DNA from: Streptomyces sp. T12 | GTDB taxonomy: Bacteria > Actinomycetota > Actinomycetes > Streptomycetales > Streptomycetaceae | DNA: 64,000 nt | Direction: 5' to 3' | Assembly: GCF_028736035.1 (NCBI RefSeq) | Contig: NZ_CP117866.1 | Span: 3,162,001 to 3,226,000 of the forward strand | Shown: in pieces, positions 33,165-42,506 of the stretch | How the letters are laid out: every line of letters begins with the position of its first letter | How positions within the stretch are numbered: the first letter of the stretch is position 1 | Position numbers and translations under genes: made by a program | Notes under the pieces: generated by a model | Told to the model about the DNA's origin: nothing | Seen by the model: the letters and a program-made list of their open reading frames with translations, nothing else | Databases searched by the model: none

Positions 33165-33659
33165 ATGCCATCTGTGAACCTGCGTCACTCGGTACGCGCG
33201 ATCATCCTCGACGAGGACGACCGCATCCTTCTCTGTCGGTTCACGATTCCAGAGCCGGCGGGAACGGTGGTGTGGGCAACTCCGGGCGGAGGGATCGAAC
33301 AGGACGAGACGCCACTTGCCGCATTGCGTCGCGAACTGCGGGAAGAGGTGGGCCTCGCTGTCAGGACCGATCCCCCGCACGTGTGGCACCAGGAAGTGGT
33401 GGCGCCTGGGCACGCAGCTGGCTACGACGGCGTCGTCAATGACTACTTCCTCGTGCGCACTGCGGGGTTCAACCCGCGCGGGACGCTGTCCGATGACGAG
33501 CTCGCCGCGGAGAACATCAGCGGGCTGGAGTGGTGGCACCCGCAGGAAGTCGCCAGTTATGACGGTCCGGACTTGTTTTCCCCCCGCGACCTTGCGACTC
33601 CTTTGACGACGTTGATCACCTCTGGTGTTCCAGCCGGACCTGTGCTGCTCGGCCTCTGA
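33165..33659 (+). CDS. NUDIX hydrolase
   Basis: A 164-residue pyrophosphohydrolase. The Nudix box is complete: GGGIEQDETPLAALRRELREEVGL, with the REUxEExGU core residues, preceded by VRAIILDEDDRILLCRF and VWATPGG. The C-terminal half includes WWHPQEV, common in the family. Substrates of such single-domain enzymes are nucleoside diphosphates linked to other groups; the specific one cannot be told. It lies between CRISPR debris and a broken ISL3 element. Confidence 0.9.
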   Translation: MPSVNLRHSVRAIILDEDDRILLCRFTIPEPAGTVVWATPGGGIEQDETPLAALRRELREEVGLAVRTDPPHVWHQEVVAPGHAAGYDGVVNDYFLVRTAGFNPRGTLSDDELAAENISGLEWWHPQEVASYDGPDLFSPRDLATPLTTLITSGVPAGPVLLGL

Positions 33660-33675
33660 GTAGACAGCCCGCGTC

Positions 33676-35295
33676 ATGGCGCGAGCAGGACTCGTTTTCG
33701 CAGGAGGGCGAAGCCCGCGCGGCCGAACATCTGGCGCTTGAGGATCTTGATCCGGTTGACCTGGCCTTCGACGGGGCCCGAGTTCCAGGGCAGGGTGAGG
33801 CCCGCGATGACGGCGTCACGGTCGCGGTCGATGCCTGCGGCGAGGGTGTGGAGGCTGGGCAGGTCGTCCGGTCGGACGGCGTCGAGCCAGTCCGGCAGGC
33901 GCTCACCCTGGCGCTCGGTGAGCATGGTCGCGAAGGAGCGGACATGGCGGGTGAGGGAGTCCAGTTCGGGGCAGTGGGCCCGGATGGTCTTGAGGCGGAG
34001 CTGGTCGGTCTCGGCGAGGTTTCCGGGCGACAGAGGATCCATCCGGCGACGGCCCGGGGCGAGGGCGGCCGTGCGGTCATGGGCCGCGGTGAGGGGCGCT
34101 TCTGGTGCAGGTCGGCGCGAACGCGCTGGTAGCTGCACTTGTAGCCGAGCGGGACGATTTCCTCCCAGAGTTTCCAGGCGTTGGTGCACCCCTCGCTCCA
34201 GCGGTCGTCGAGGTAGGTCTTGTACTCGTCCAGGACGGACGACCGGGTCTGCCACTGACCGGTAAAGAGGTCTTCGGGCTTGGCAGCCTCGGCGTACCGC
34301 TTGACGGTGCGGCTGGTCATGTGGAGCTGCCGCTGGACCGCGCGGCGGCTGTGGCCCGCTTTCAGCAGCGTGTGGACGGCGGCGTGTGTGCTTCGGGTGC
34401 GGTCGGCGAACCGGTGCCCGGTCGGCCAGGGCGAGCCGGATGCGTCTTCCGCCCGGGCCTGTTCAGGCTCGGGCTCAGGTGCCTCGGGGACCAGGACGCA
34501 CAGGCAGCGGCGGTGTTGTGCGTCGGTTCGCTCGGCGGCCTCGCTCAGGTTGTGCCAGAGGCGCTACCTGTCCGCGACCTGGACGGCCTGCGGTGCCCTG
34601 GCAGCAGCGCCTTCGGCGAAGAACGGGGCTCGGTCGCGGCAGACGACCTCGGCACCGGGCCGCTGCGCCAGCCATGCGGCCAGAGTCGGTGCCTCCCGAT
34701 CGGGCAGCAGGTCGACGGGGCGCCGCGTCTCGATGTCGACGAGGACCGTGCCGTAGTGGCGGCCCTTGCGGGTGGCGTACTCGTCGACGCCGACCACCCG
34801 CGGCGCGGGCACTTCCGGCTCGGGAAGCGCGTCGATCAGGCGAAGGGCGGTGCTCCGGCTGATGGACATCCCAAGGACGGAGGCCAAGCGGGCACCAGCC
34901 CGGCCCGCCAGGGCAAGCCCCACTGCGGCCAGGGCCGAACGCTGACACTCGGTCCGCTGACCGTGCCGGCGGGTCAGACCCGGTATCTGCTCGACGAAGG
35001 TGCGTCGCACGCACGAGGCGTTCTGGCAGATGAACCGACGGACCCTCAGCTGGAGAACAACGCTTCGCCCGGCGCTCGGCAAATCAGCGGGAAACCGCAG
35101 GTAGGAACCATGGACCCGGTTCGACCAGACTCCGCACACCGGACACGTCGCGCCATCCATGGTGCAGTACGCATCGACGCGCACCATCGCGATGTTCACG
35201 GTCACCGACAGCACCGCAACGCCCGCGATCGACGGGAACAACAGCTCCTTCAACCGGAGCACGACCTCTTCCACGGCCCCGAACTGCCGGCCCAA
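33676..35295 (-). mobile_element. ISL3-family transposase gene, inactivated
   Basis: The first part encodes [18 protein letters not shown], a zinc-finger-like [13 protein letters not shown] and [12 protein letters not shown] region, and the DDE-type [21 protein letters not shown]. At 34564-34566 a TAG interrupts QVADR-stop-RLWHNLSEA, where the family has tryptophan (TGG). The frame then continues through TLLKAGHSRRAVQRQLH and MTSRTVKRYAEAAKPEDLF until a frameshift near 34105. It ends in NSGPVEGQVNRIKILKRQMFGRAGF. So one nonsense mutation and one frameshift inactivate it. Terminal inverted repeats were not identified. Confidence 0.85.
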
Positions 35296-35412
35296 CCACC
35301 TTGACCACGGCTCAATTTCAGGCGACTTCGCGCGCCGCCACGAGAGGCTCAGCCATCACTCAGAATGACGGCCTCACAGAAGCTGAGCCAGAACCCCTAC
35401 TCGTGAACAACG

Positions 35413-35865
35413 CCACTCCCCGCACCCGCGGGGATGATTCCAAGGCCAACGTCTACGCCGCGACGCTCGGGAGGTGCTCCCCGCACCCGCGGGGATGGTC
35501 CCTGCACGTTGATCTTCGCGGCCTCGTTGTCCGTGTGCTCCCCGCACCCGCGGGGATGGTCCCCTGCTGCGCCTCGCCCGTGAGAACGTCGGCATGTGCT
35601 CCCCGGGCCCGCGGGGGTCCCAGCTGGCGGCAGATGAATGCGTCGAGTGTTCCGTGCTCCTTGCACCCGCGGGGATGGTCCCTCGCCGGTGAGATGCGGG
35701 ACTTGACCGACGTTGCGCTCCCCGCACACGCGGGGACGGTCCCCAGCCGTATGCCCTCGGCGTGGGCCTGCTCGCGTGCTCCTCGCACCCGCGGGGATGG
35801 TTCCAGTGACCGTTCACATGCAATGGCGCAGCACTCCTGCTCCCCGCGCCTGCGGGGATGGTCCC
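35413..35865 (+). CRISPR. type I-E CRISPR array, eight repeats
   Basis: Repeats start at 35413, 35474, 35535, 35596, 35654, 35715, 35776 and 35837. All seven spacers are exactly 32 nt, and the period is 61 nt, or 58 where repeat 4 has lost three bases. Repeats 2 and 3 match the 29-nt consensus (GTGCTCCCCGC...GGGGATGGTCCC); the others carry one to four changes. Six of eight repeats are mutated, including both ends, so the array appears to be decaying. No cas gene adjoins it. Confidence 0.95.
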
Positions 35866-36136
35866 AGCCAGGCCGTGGCCGTGGGGCAGGGCGCCTAAAC
35901 CTACTTTGAGTTGCAGGCAGCCCCTACCTGAACGACGGCTGCCCGGTGAATCACTCACCAGCCGTGGGACCGTCCACCACCGATCCCACCCCAAAAGCCC
36001 AGGTCACAAAGGTCCAGGGGTCTGGGGAACACACGAAGTCACGCTTTCGCCACACCGATTCCGGGCAGCCGCCACATGCGAACCCCCCTTCCAACCTCGT
36101 TTCCGAAGGTCAGAACGTTTCTGCATGGGTAACCAC

Positions 36137-36161
36137 TGGTGGGGCGGGTGGGACTCGAACC
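36137..36161. repeat. right attachment-like repeat (tRNA 3' end)
   Basis: The 25 bases at the 3' end of the CAU tRNA gene that recur exactly at 27357-27381. Together they bracket the decayed 8.8-kb island. Confidence 0.65.
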
Positions 36162-36213
36162 CACGGCCGACGGATTATGAGTCCGCTGCTCTAACCGGCT
36201 GAGCTACCGCCCC
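36137..36213 (-). tRNA. tRNA with anticodon CAU (Ile2 or elongator Met)
   Basis: The minus strand folds as a normal tRNA. The 5' acceptor GGGGCGG pairs with CCGCCCC, the D-arm has AGCTCAGCCGGTTAGAGC, the anticodon loop is CTCATAA between GCGGA and TCCGT, and the T-arm is GTGGG-TTCGAGT-CCCAC. CCA is encoded (36137-36139). CAU can be methionine or lysidine-modified isoleucine; the sequence alone does not decide. Its 3' end is duplicated at 27357-27381. Confidence 0.9.
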
Positions 36214-36358
36214 ATAGCGGCGTGTCGCGTACATGTGTGCGCGCCGTCTGCCGCAGCATAGCCGCTCATACGATCTCCTGCTTCGTATGGTCGACTTCGC
36301 ATGCCCTGAAGGACTCCCCCGCGACCTGCACGGTTCCCGGGAATCGAGGGCGGACATG

Positions 36359-36380
36359 AAAAAGGACCCCGACGGGGTCC
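36359..36380 (-). terminator. terminator of the tRNA-Asn transcript
   Basis: On the minus strand, GGACCCC-GTC-GGGGTCC followed by TTTTT. It lies just downstream of the two tRNA-Asn genes. Confidence 0.8.
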
Positions 36381-36392
36381 TCGTTCAGCATG

Positions 36393-36465
36393 CTCCCCCG
36401 ACTGGACTCGAACCAGTAACCTGCCGGTTAACAGCCGGCTGCTCTGCCAATTGAGCTACGGAGGA
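36393..36465 (-). tRNA. tRNA-Asn (GTT), copy 2
   Basis: A 73-nt tRNA on the minus strand. The 5' end is TCCTCCG, the D-arm AGCTCAATTGGCAGAGC, the anticodon loop CTGTTAA between GCCGG and CCGGC, and the T-arm ACTGG-TTCGAGT-CCAGT. The acceptor pairs with CGGGGGA. CCA is not encoded. It is identical to the copy beside it. Confidence 0.95.
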
Positions 36466-36470
36466 CCGAG

Positions 36471-36543
36471 CTCCCCCGACTGGACTCGAACCAGTAACCT
36501 GCCGGTTAACAGCCGGCTGCTCTGCCAATTGAGCTACGGAGGA
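36471..36543 (-). tRNA. tRNA-Asn (GTT), copy 1
   Basis: Identical 73-nt tRNA-Asn, five bases upstream of the second copy in the direction of transcription. The pair is probably cotranscribed and ends at the terminator at 36359-36380. Confidence 0.95.
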
Positions 36544-36703
36544 ATGCCTCGTTGCATCGAACGTACCTACCTGGGTATTCGCCAGGGGGCGTGCGCTCGC
36601 TGCGACACATACATTAGCGCAAGCAGGGGGGTGCTCCGCCAATCGGTTCCCCTCCGCGCCGACGCCGCACCAGGGACCTACGCAAAAGGGAAGGGTGGCC
36701 GCC

Positions 36704-37012
36704 ATGCGCTACCGGCTCACGTTCGTCATCGGAGTCGCCGTCGGTTACGTGCTCGGCACGCGCGCCGGACGCGAGCGCTACGAGCAGCTGAAGAAGTCCG
36801 CGCGCCAGGTCGCGCAGAACCCCGCCGTCCGCAACACCGCGGAGTCGGCGGCACAGCAGGGCCGCCACTTCGCGGGCAAGGCGTACCACACGGTCACCGA
36901 GAAGGTGGGCGACCGAGTCCCCGAGACAGTGGCCGCACGAGTCCGCAGCCTGCGCGAACGCAGCGCCCACAACGGCGGCGCCGAGGACGACTGGGGCACC
37001 AGCAACACGTAG
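36704..37012 (+). CDS. YtxH-like small membrane protein
   Basis: A 102-residue protein starting MRYRLTFVIGVAVGYVLGTRAGRERYEQL. It has one N-terminal membrane helix ending in the G-x-RAGRERYE motif typical of YtxH-like actinobacterial proteins, then an amphipathic helical tail (RVPETVAARVRSLRERSA). AAGGG lies 8 nt before ATG 36704; the GTG at 36695 overlaps that site. Function is unknown; a role at the membrane under stress is often suggested for the family. Confidence 0.8.
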   Translation: MRYRLTFVIGVAVGYVLGTRAGRERYEQLKKSARQVAQNPAVRNTAESAAQQGRHFAGKAYHTVTEKVGDRVPETVAARVRSLRERSAHNGGAEDDWGTSNT

Positions 37013-37020
37013 CAGCACGT

Positions 37021-37110
37021 CTGGGGCGCAGGGGACTGCAACGCCCCAAAGGGGCGCGGGGCTGTACCGACATGCGGCTCCGCCGCGTGGGCGCGACCAG
37101 CCACACACAG
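37021..37110. repeat. Streptomyces-type intergenic repeat with hairpin
   Basis: CGCCCC-AAA-GGGGCG followed by CGGGGCTGTACCGACATGCG and GCGGCTCCGCCGC, ending in GGGCGCGACCAGCC. Sequences of this form recur between Streptomyces genes. The hairpin can act as terminator for the YtxH-like gene. Confidence 0.55.
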
Positions 37111-37188
37111 CCCGCACCCGAAACACGACCCCCACCCCCACGGCGCCCACGGCCCCAGCAAGCGCAGCGCTACGGCACAATTTGGGCC

Positions 37189-38646
37189 ATGGGGATAGTC
37201 GCCGGGTTGGACAGTTCGCCCGATTTCACTCGCATCGTCGTCTGCGACACGGACACGGGCGCCGTGCTCAGGCAGGGGTACGCCCCGCATCCGGTGGAGT
37301 CGCCGGACGGCGGTGGCGCGCGCCCCTCCGACGTCGATCCGCAGGCCTGGCTGCTGTCCCTCGGGGAGGCGGCCGGCGGCGGGCTCCTCGAAGGTGTGCA
37401 GGCCATCGGCGTGTCGGCGCAGCAGAACGCGGTGGTCCCGCTCGACGCCCAGGGCAACACCGTGCGCCCCGCGATGGTCGGCGGCGACAAGCGGGCGCAG
37501 GTCGCGGCGGCCGATCTGATCGACGCGCTGGGCGGACGCGAGGCGTGGGCGCAGGCGGTGGGGTGTGTGCCGCAGGCCGCGCAGCCGGTGACCAAGTTGC
37601 GCTGGCTCGCCAAGACCGAGCCCGAGCACGCCGTACGCACCGCCGTCCTGCTGCAGGCGCACGACTGGCTGGTGTGGCAGCTTCTCGGGCGGCCCGTGAG
37701 AAGAACCACGGACCGGGGCGGGGCTTCCGGCACCGGCTACTGGTCGGCGGCCACCGGCACCTACCGTTCCGATCTCGTCGAGCTGGCGCTCGGCCACCAG
37801 GCGATGCTGCCCGAGGTGATCGGGCCGGCGGATGCGGCCGGTACGACCCCCGAGGGGCTCCTCATCTCCGCGGGGACCGGCGAGACCATGGCCGCCGCCT
37901 TCGGGCTCGGCATCGGGCTGGGCGATGCCGTCGTGTCGCTCGGCGCCTCCGGGTCCGTGATGGCCGTCCACCCCGAGGCCCTCGTCGACAGCTCCGGGAT
38001 GATCACCTCCCTGGCCGACGCGACCGGCATGCACCTCCCGGTCGTCACCACCCTCAACGCCGTACGCACCCTGCGCGGCGCCGCCGAACTCCTCGGCGCG
38101 CCCGATCTGGAGAGCCTGTCCGACCTGGCGATGAAGTCGACGCCGGGGGCGCACGGACTCGTGCTGCTGCCCTATCTGGAAGGTGAGCGGACGCCGAGTC
38201 TGCCGCACACCGCGGGCACGCTGGCCGGGCTGCGGCGGGAGTCGATGAAGCCGGAGCATCTGGCGCGGGCCGCGTTCGAGGGCATGCTGTGCGGGCTCGC
38301 GGACGCGCTCGACGTGCTGCGCGGCCGGGGCGTCGAGGTGCGGCGGATCTTCCTCCTCGGGGCGGCCGCCGAACTGTCCGCCGTGCAGGCGGCGGCGCCC
38401 GCGCTGTTCGGGGTGCAGGTCGTCGTACCGCAGCCCGCGGACTACGCGGCGATCGGCGCCGCCCGGCAGGCCGCCTGGGCGCTCGGTGTGTCGCAGGGCT
38501 CGCTCGATCCGCGCACCCCGCCGGTCTGGCAGGGCGCGGCGGCGCAGGTCCTGGAGCCCGGCGAGGAGCTGGCGGTGGGGCAGGCGGTGCGGCAGCAGTT
38601 CGTGTCGGTGCGGGAGCAGACCCATCCCGGGGCGTTCCGGTCGTAG
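37189..38646 (+). CDS. FGGY-family carbohydrate kinase (xylulokinase-like)
   Basis: A 485-residue sugar kinase. The N-terminal ATPase strand MGIVAGLDSSPDFTRIVVCD and the second half (ISAGTGETMAAAFG; VVSLGASGSVMAV; ARAAFEGMLCGLADAL; RIFLLGAAAELSAVQ) give the FGGY fold. GVSAQQNAVVPLD stands where xylulokinases usually have G-Q-x-H-G-x-V, and TDRGGASGTGYWS replaces the usual T-D-x-S-N-ASGTGLFD, so the substrate may differ from xylulose. ATG 37189 gives a family-typical length. Confidence 0.85.
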   Translation: MGIVAGLDSSPDFTRIVVCDTDTGAVLRQGYAPHPVESPDGGGARPSDVDPQAWLLSLGEAAGGGLLEGVQAIGVSAQQNAVVPLDAQGNTVRPAMVGGDKRAQVAAADLIDALGGREAWAQAVGCVPQAAQPVTKLRWLAKTEPEHAVRTAVLLQAHDWLVWQLLGRPVRRTTDRGGASGTGYWSAATGTYRSDLVELALGHQAMLPEVIGPADAAGTTPEGLLISAGTGETMAAAFGLGIGLGDAVVSLGASGSVMAVHPEALVDSSGMITSLADATGMHLPVVTTLNAVRTLRGAAELLGAPDLESLSDLAMKSTPGAHGLVLLPYLEGERTPSLPHTAGTLAGLRRESMKPEHLARAAFEGMLCGLADALDVLRGRGVEVRRIFLLGAAAELSAVQAAAPALFGVQVVVPQPADYAAIGAARQAAWALGVSQGSLDPRTPPVWQGAAAQVLEPGEELAVGQAVRQQFVSVREQTHPGAFRS

Positions 38647-38807
38647 GGACGGCGTAGCGGAAGGTAAGAGACCGGTAGGACTCGCACCCGGAAGGCCGAA
38701 CGGAGCCGCGCTGACGGCTTAATCAGTTGAGGTAACACCACCGGAGTGTTCGACGATAGGGGCCAAGGGCAACCAATCGCCCCGTCGTCGACTCCGAGAG
38801 AAGCAGC

Positions 38808-40541
38808 GTGCTCATACGACTTCTGCGCACCTACCTCAGGCCCTACCGAAAACCCATCGCCTGGCTGGTGCTGCTGCAGTTCCTGCAGACCTGCGCCACC
38901 CTCTACCTGCCGACGCTGAACGCGGACATCATCGACACGGGCGTCGTCAACGGCGACACCGGCTACATCCTGTCCTACGGCGCCCTGATGATCGGCATCT
39001 CGCTGGCGCAGGTCGTGTGCAACATCGGTGCCGTGTACTACGGCGCCCGGACCGCGGCCGCGCTCGGGCGGGACGTGCGGGCGGCCGTCTTCGACCGGGT
39101 GCAGTCGTTCTCGGCGCGTGAGGTCGGCCACTTCGGCGCGCCCTCGCTGATCACCCGTACGACCAATGACGTCCAGCAGGTGCAGATGCTGGCGCTGATG
39201 ACGTTCACGCTGATGGTGTCGGCGCCGATCATGTGCGTGGGCGGCATCGTGCTGGCGCTCGGCCTGGATGTGCCGCTGTCCGCGGTGCTGGTCGCCGTGG
39301 TGCCCGTGCTCGGCATCAGTGTGACCTTGATCGTGCGGCGGCTGCGGCCGCTGTTCCGGACCATGCAGGAGCGCCTCGACACGGTGAACCGGGTGCTGCG
39401 CGAGCAGATCACCGGCAACCGGGTGATCCGTGCCTTCGTGCGCGACGAGTACGAGCAGCAGCGCTTCAGGAAGTCCAACGCCGAGCTCACCGAGATGGCG
39501 ATGGGCACCGGCAAGCTGCTCGCGCTGATGTTCCCGATCGTCATGACGGTGATCAACCTGTCGTCGATCGCGGTGGTCTGGTTCGGGGCGCATCGCATCG
39601 ACAGCGGCGGGATGCAGATCGGTGATCTGACCGCGTTCCTCGCCTATCTCATGCAGATCGTGATGTCCGTGATGATGGCCACCTTCATGTTCATGATGGT
39701 GCCGCGCGCGGAGGTGTGCGCCGAGCGCATCCAGGAGGTCCTGGACACGTCGTCGAGCGTGGTGCCGCCGGCCTCCCCCGTGCGGGAGCTGCGCCGGCAC
39801 GGTCATCTGGAGATCCGGGGCGCCGGGTTCCGCTACCCGGGTGCCGAGGAGCCGGTGCTGAAGGCGATCGACCTGGTCGCGCTGCCGGGTGAGACGACGG
39901 CCGTGATCGGGTCGACCGGCAGCGGGAAGTCGACCCTGCTGGGGCTCGTCCCGCGGCTGTTCGACGCGACCGACGGGCGGGTGCTGGTGGACGGGGAGGA
40001 CGTGGCGAGCGTCGATCCGCAGCTGCTGGCGAAGACCGTGAGCCTCGTACCGCAGCGGCCGTACCTGTTCGCCGGGACGGTGGCGACCAACCTCCGCTAC
40101 GGCAATCCGGACGCCACGGACGAGGAGCTGTGGCACGCGCTGCAGGTGGCGCAGGCCAGGGAGTTCGTGGAGCGGCTGGAGGGCGGGCTCGACGCGCCCA
40201 TCGCACAGGGCGGCACGAATGTGTCCGGTGGTCAGCGGCAGCGGCTGGCGATCGCGCGAACCCTCGTCCAGCGTCCGGAGATCTACCTCTTCGACGACTC
40301 CTTCTCCGCCCTCGACTACGCGACGGACGCGGCGCTGCGTGCGGCCCTCGCCCGCGAGACCTCCGATGCCACCGTCGTCATCGTCGCCCAGCGCGTGGCG
40401 ACCATCCGGGACGCGGACCGGATCGTCGTGCTCGACGAGGGGCGGGTCGTCGGCACGGGCCGGCACCACGAGCTGATGGCGGACAACGAGACGTACCGGG
40501 AGATCGTGCTCTCCCAGCTGACGGAAGCGGAGGCTGCCTGA
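38808..40541 (+). CDS. ABC exporter half-transporter with degenerate ATP site (BmrC/YheI-like)
   Basis: A 577-residue permease-ATPase fusion with six membrane helices (residues about 15-300) and an ATP-binding domain. Walker A is GSTGSGKST, signature NVSGGQRQRL, and Walker B LFDDSFSALD. The glutamate expected after the Walker B aspartate is replaced by aspartate, as in the non-catalytic partner of heterodimeric exporters (compare FDDSLSAVD in YheI). It overlaps the next ABC gene by one base (TGATG). Multidrug or lipid export is the likely role. Confidence 0.92.
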   Translation: MLIRLLRTYLRPYRKPIAWLVLLQFLQTCATLYLPTLNADIIDTGVVNGDTGYILSYGALMIGISLAQVVCNIGAVYYGARTAAALGRDVRAAVFDRVQSFSAREVGHFGAPSLITRTTNDVQQVQMLALMTFTLMVSAPIMCVGGIVLALGLDVPLSAVLVAVVPVLGISVTLIVRRLRPLFRTMQERLDTVNRVLREQITGNRVIRAFVRDEYEQQRFRKSNAELTEMAMGTGKLLALMFPIVMTVINLSSIAVVWFGAHRIDSGGMQIGDLTAFLAYLMQIVMSVMMATFMFMMVPRAEVCAERIQEVLDTSSSVVPPASPVRELRRHGHLEIRGAGFRYPGAEEPVLKAIDLVALPGETTAVIGSTGSGKSTLLGLVPRLFDATDGRVLVDGEDVASVDPQLLAKTVSLVPQRPYLFAGTVATNLRYGNPDATDEELWHALQVAQAREFVERLEGGLDAPIAQGGTNVSGGQRQRLAIARTLVQRPEIYLFDDSFSALDYATDAALRAALARETSDATVVIVAQRVATIRDADRIVVLDEGRVVGTGRHHELMADNETYREIVLSQLTEAEAA

Positions 40542-42469
40542 TGGCCGGGCCGATGGGGCGGATGATGGCCGGCGGCGGCCCCGATCAGCACTCGCTGGAC
40601 TTCAAGGTGTCGGGCAGGCGGCTGGTCGCCCAGTTCAAGCCCGAGCGGCTCACCATCTACGCGCTGCTGTTCTGCGTGGTCGTGAGCGTGGGCCTGTCGG
40701 TCGCCGGGCCGAAGATCCTCGGCGAGGCCACCGACCTGGTCTTCGCGGGCATCGTCGGGCGGCAGTTCGAGCCCGGGATGACCAAGGAGCAGGTCCTCGC
40801 GGCGATGCGGGAGCGCGGCGACGGCCAGATCGCCGACATGCTGCGCAGCACCGACTTCACGCCGGGCGAGGGCATCGACTTCGGCGCGGTGGGCAGTGTG
40901 CTGCTGTTCGCGCTCGCCGTGTTCGTCGTCGCCGGTCTGCTGATGGCGGTGGCGACGCGGCTGGTGAACCGGGCCGTGAACCGCACCATGTACCGGATGC
41001 GCGAGGACGTCCAGGTGAAGCTGTCGCGGCTGCCGCTGTCGTACTTCGACAAGCGCCAGCGCGGTGAGGTGCTGTCCCGGGCGACCAACGACATCGACAA
41101 CATCGGGCAGACGCTGCAGCAGTCGATGGGCCAGCTCATCAACTCCGTGCTCACCATCATCGGTGTGCTGGCGATGATGTTCTGGGTGTCGTGGCTGCTG
41201 GCGCTGGTCGCGCTGGTGACCGTGCCGCTGTCGTTCGTGGTCGCCACACGGGTCGGCAAGCGGTCGCAGCCGCACTTCGTGCAGCAGTGGCGGTCGACCG
41301 GCAAGCTCAACGCGCACGTCGAGGAGATGTACACCGGGCACACCCTGGTGAAGGTGTTCGGGCGGCAGGAGGAGTCGGCCAAGCAGTTCGCCGAGCAGAA
41401 CGAGGCGCTGTACGAGGCCGGGTTCAAGGCGCAGTTCAACAGCGGGATCATGCAGCCGCTGATGCTGTTCGTGTCGAACATCAACTACGTGCTGGTTGCG
41501 GTGGTCGGCGGTCTGCGGGTCGCGTCGGGCTCGCTGTCGATCGGTGACGTGCAGGCCTTCATCCAGTACTCGCGGCAGTTCTCGATGCCGCTGACGCAGG
41601 TCGCGTCGATGGCGAACCTCGTGCAGTCGGGTGTCGCGTCCGCCGAGCGGATCTTCGAGCTCCTGGACGCGGAGGAGCAGGAGGCGGATCCCGTACCCGG
41701 GGTGCGGCCGGAGGAGCTGCGGGGACGGGTGGCGCTGGAGGGGGTGTCCTTCCGGTACGACCCGGAGAAGCCGCTGATCGAGGACCTGTCGCTGGCGGTG
41801 GAGCCCGGGCACACGGTCGCGATCGTCGGGCCCACGGGTGCCGGCAAGACGACCCTGGTGAACCTGCTGATGCGGTTCTACGACGTCTCGTCCGGGCGCA
41901 TCACCCTCGACGGGGTCGACATCGCGCGGATGTCCCGGGACGAACTGCGGGCCGGGATCGGGATGGTGCTGCAGGACACCTGGCTGTTCGGCGGCACGAT
42001 CGCGGAGAACATCGCGTACGGGGCCTCGCGGAAGGTGACCCGGGGCGAGATCGAGGAAGCCGCGCGGGCCGCCCACGCCGACCGGTTCATCCGTACGCTG
42101 CCCGACGGGTACGACACGGTGATCGACGACGAGGGGTCGGGGGTCAGCGCGGGTGAGAAGCAGCTGATCACCATCGCTCGGGCGTTCCTGTCCGACCCGG
42201 TGATCCTGGTGCTGGACGAGGCGACGAGTTCCGTGGACACGCGGACCGAGGTGCTGATCCAGAAGGCGATGGCGAAACTGGCGCACGGGCGTACGTCGTT
42301 CGTCATCGCGCACCGGCTGTCGACCATCCGGGACGCGGACACGATCCTCGTCATGGAGAACGGGGCGATCGTGGAACAGGGCGCGCACGGCGAGCTGTTG
42401 GCGGCCGACGGGGCGTATGCGCGGTTGTACAAGGCGCAGTTCGCTCAGGCGGTGGCCGAGGTGGACTGA
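40541..42469 (+). CDS. ABC exporter half-transporter, catalytic partner (BmrD/YheH-like)
   Basis: A 642-residue partner of the preceding gene. An N-terminal extension precedes the first helix (LTIYALLFCVVVSVGLSVAGPKIL), and an insertion of about 50 charged residues lies in the first outer loop. The ATPase domain has Walker A GPTGAGKTT, signature VSAGEKQLI (degenerate) and a canonical Walker B LVLDEATSSVD. The degenerate signature here faces the degenerate Walker B of the first protein, giving one consensus and one non-consensus ATP site. The two proteins are expected to form a heterodimer. Confidence 0.92.
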   Translation: MAGPMGRMMAGGGPDQHSLDFKVSGRRLVAQFKPERLTIYALLFCVVVSVGLSVAGPKILGEATDLVFAGIVGRQFEPGMTKEQVLAAMRERGDGQIADMLRSTDFTPGEGIDFGAVGSVLLFALAVFVVAGLLMAVATRLVNRAVNRTMYRMREDVQVKLSRLPLSYFDKRQRGEVLSRATNDIDNIGQTLQQSMGQLINSVLTIIGVLAMMFWVSWLLALVALVTVPLSFVVATRVGKRSQPHFVQQWRSTGKLNAHVEEMYTGHTLVKVFGRQEESAKQFAEQNEALYEAGFKAQFNSGIMQPLMLFVSNINYVLVAVVGGLRVASGSLSIGDVQAFIQYSRQFSMPLTQVASMANLVQSGVASAERIFELLDAEEQEADPVPGVRPEELRGRVALEGVSFRYDPEKPLIEDLSLAVEPGHTVAIVGPTGAGKTTLVNLLMRFYDVSSGRITLDGVDIARMSRDELRAGIGMVLQDTWLFGGTIAENIAYGASRKVTRGEIEEAARAAHADRFIRTLPDGYDTVIDDEGSGVSAGEKQLITIARAFLSDPVILVLDEATSSVDTRTEVLIQKAMAKLAHGRTSFVIAHRLSTIRDADTILVMENGAIVEQGAHGELLAADGAYARLYKAQFAQAVAEVD

Positions 42470-42506
42470 GTCGTGTTCGGGGATGCCACGTGGTGTCGTG
42501 GGGCGG

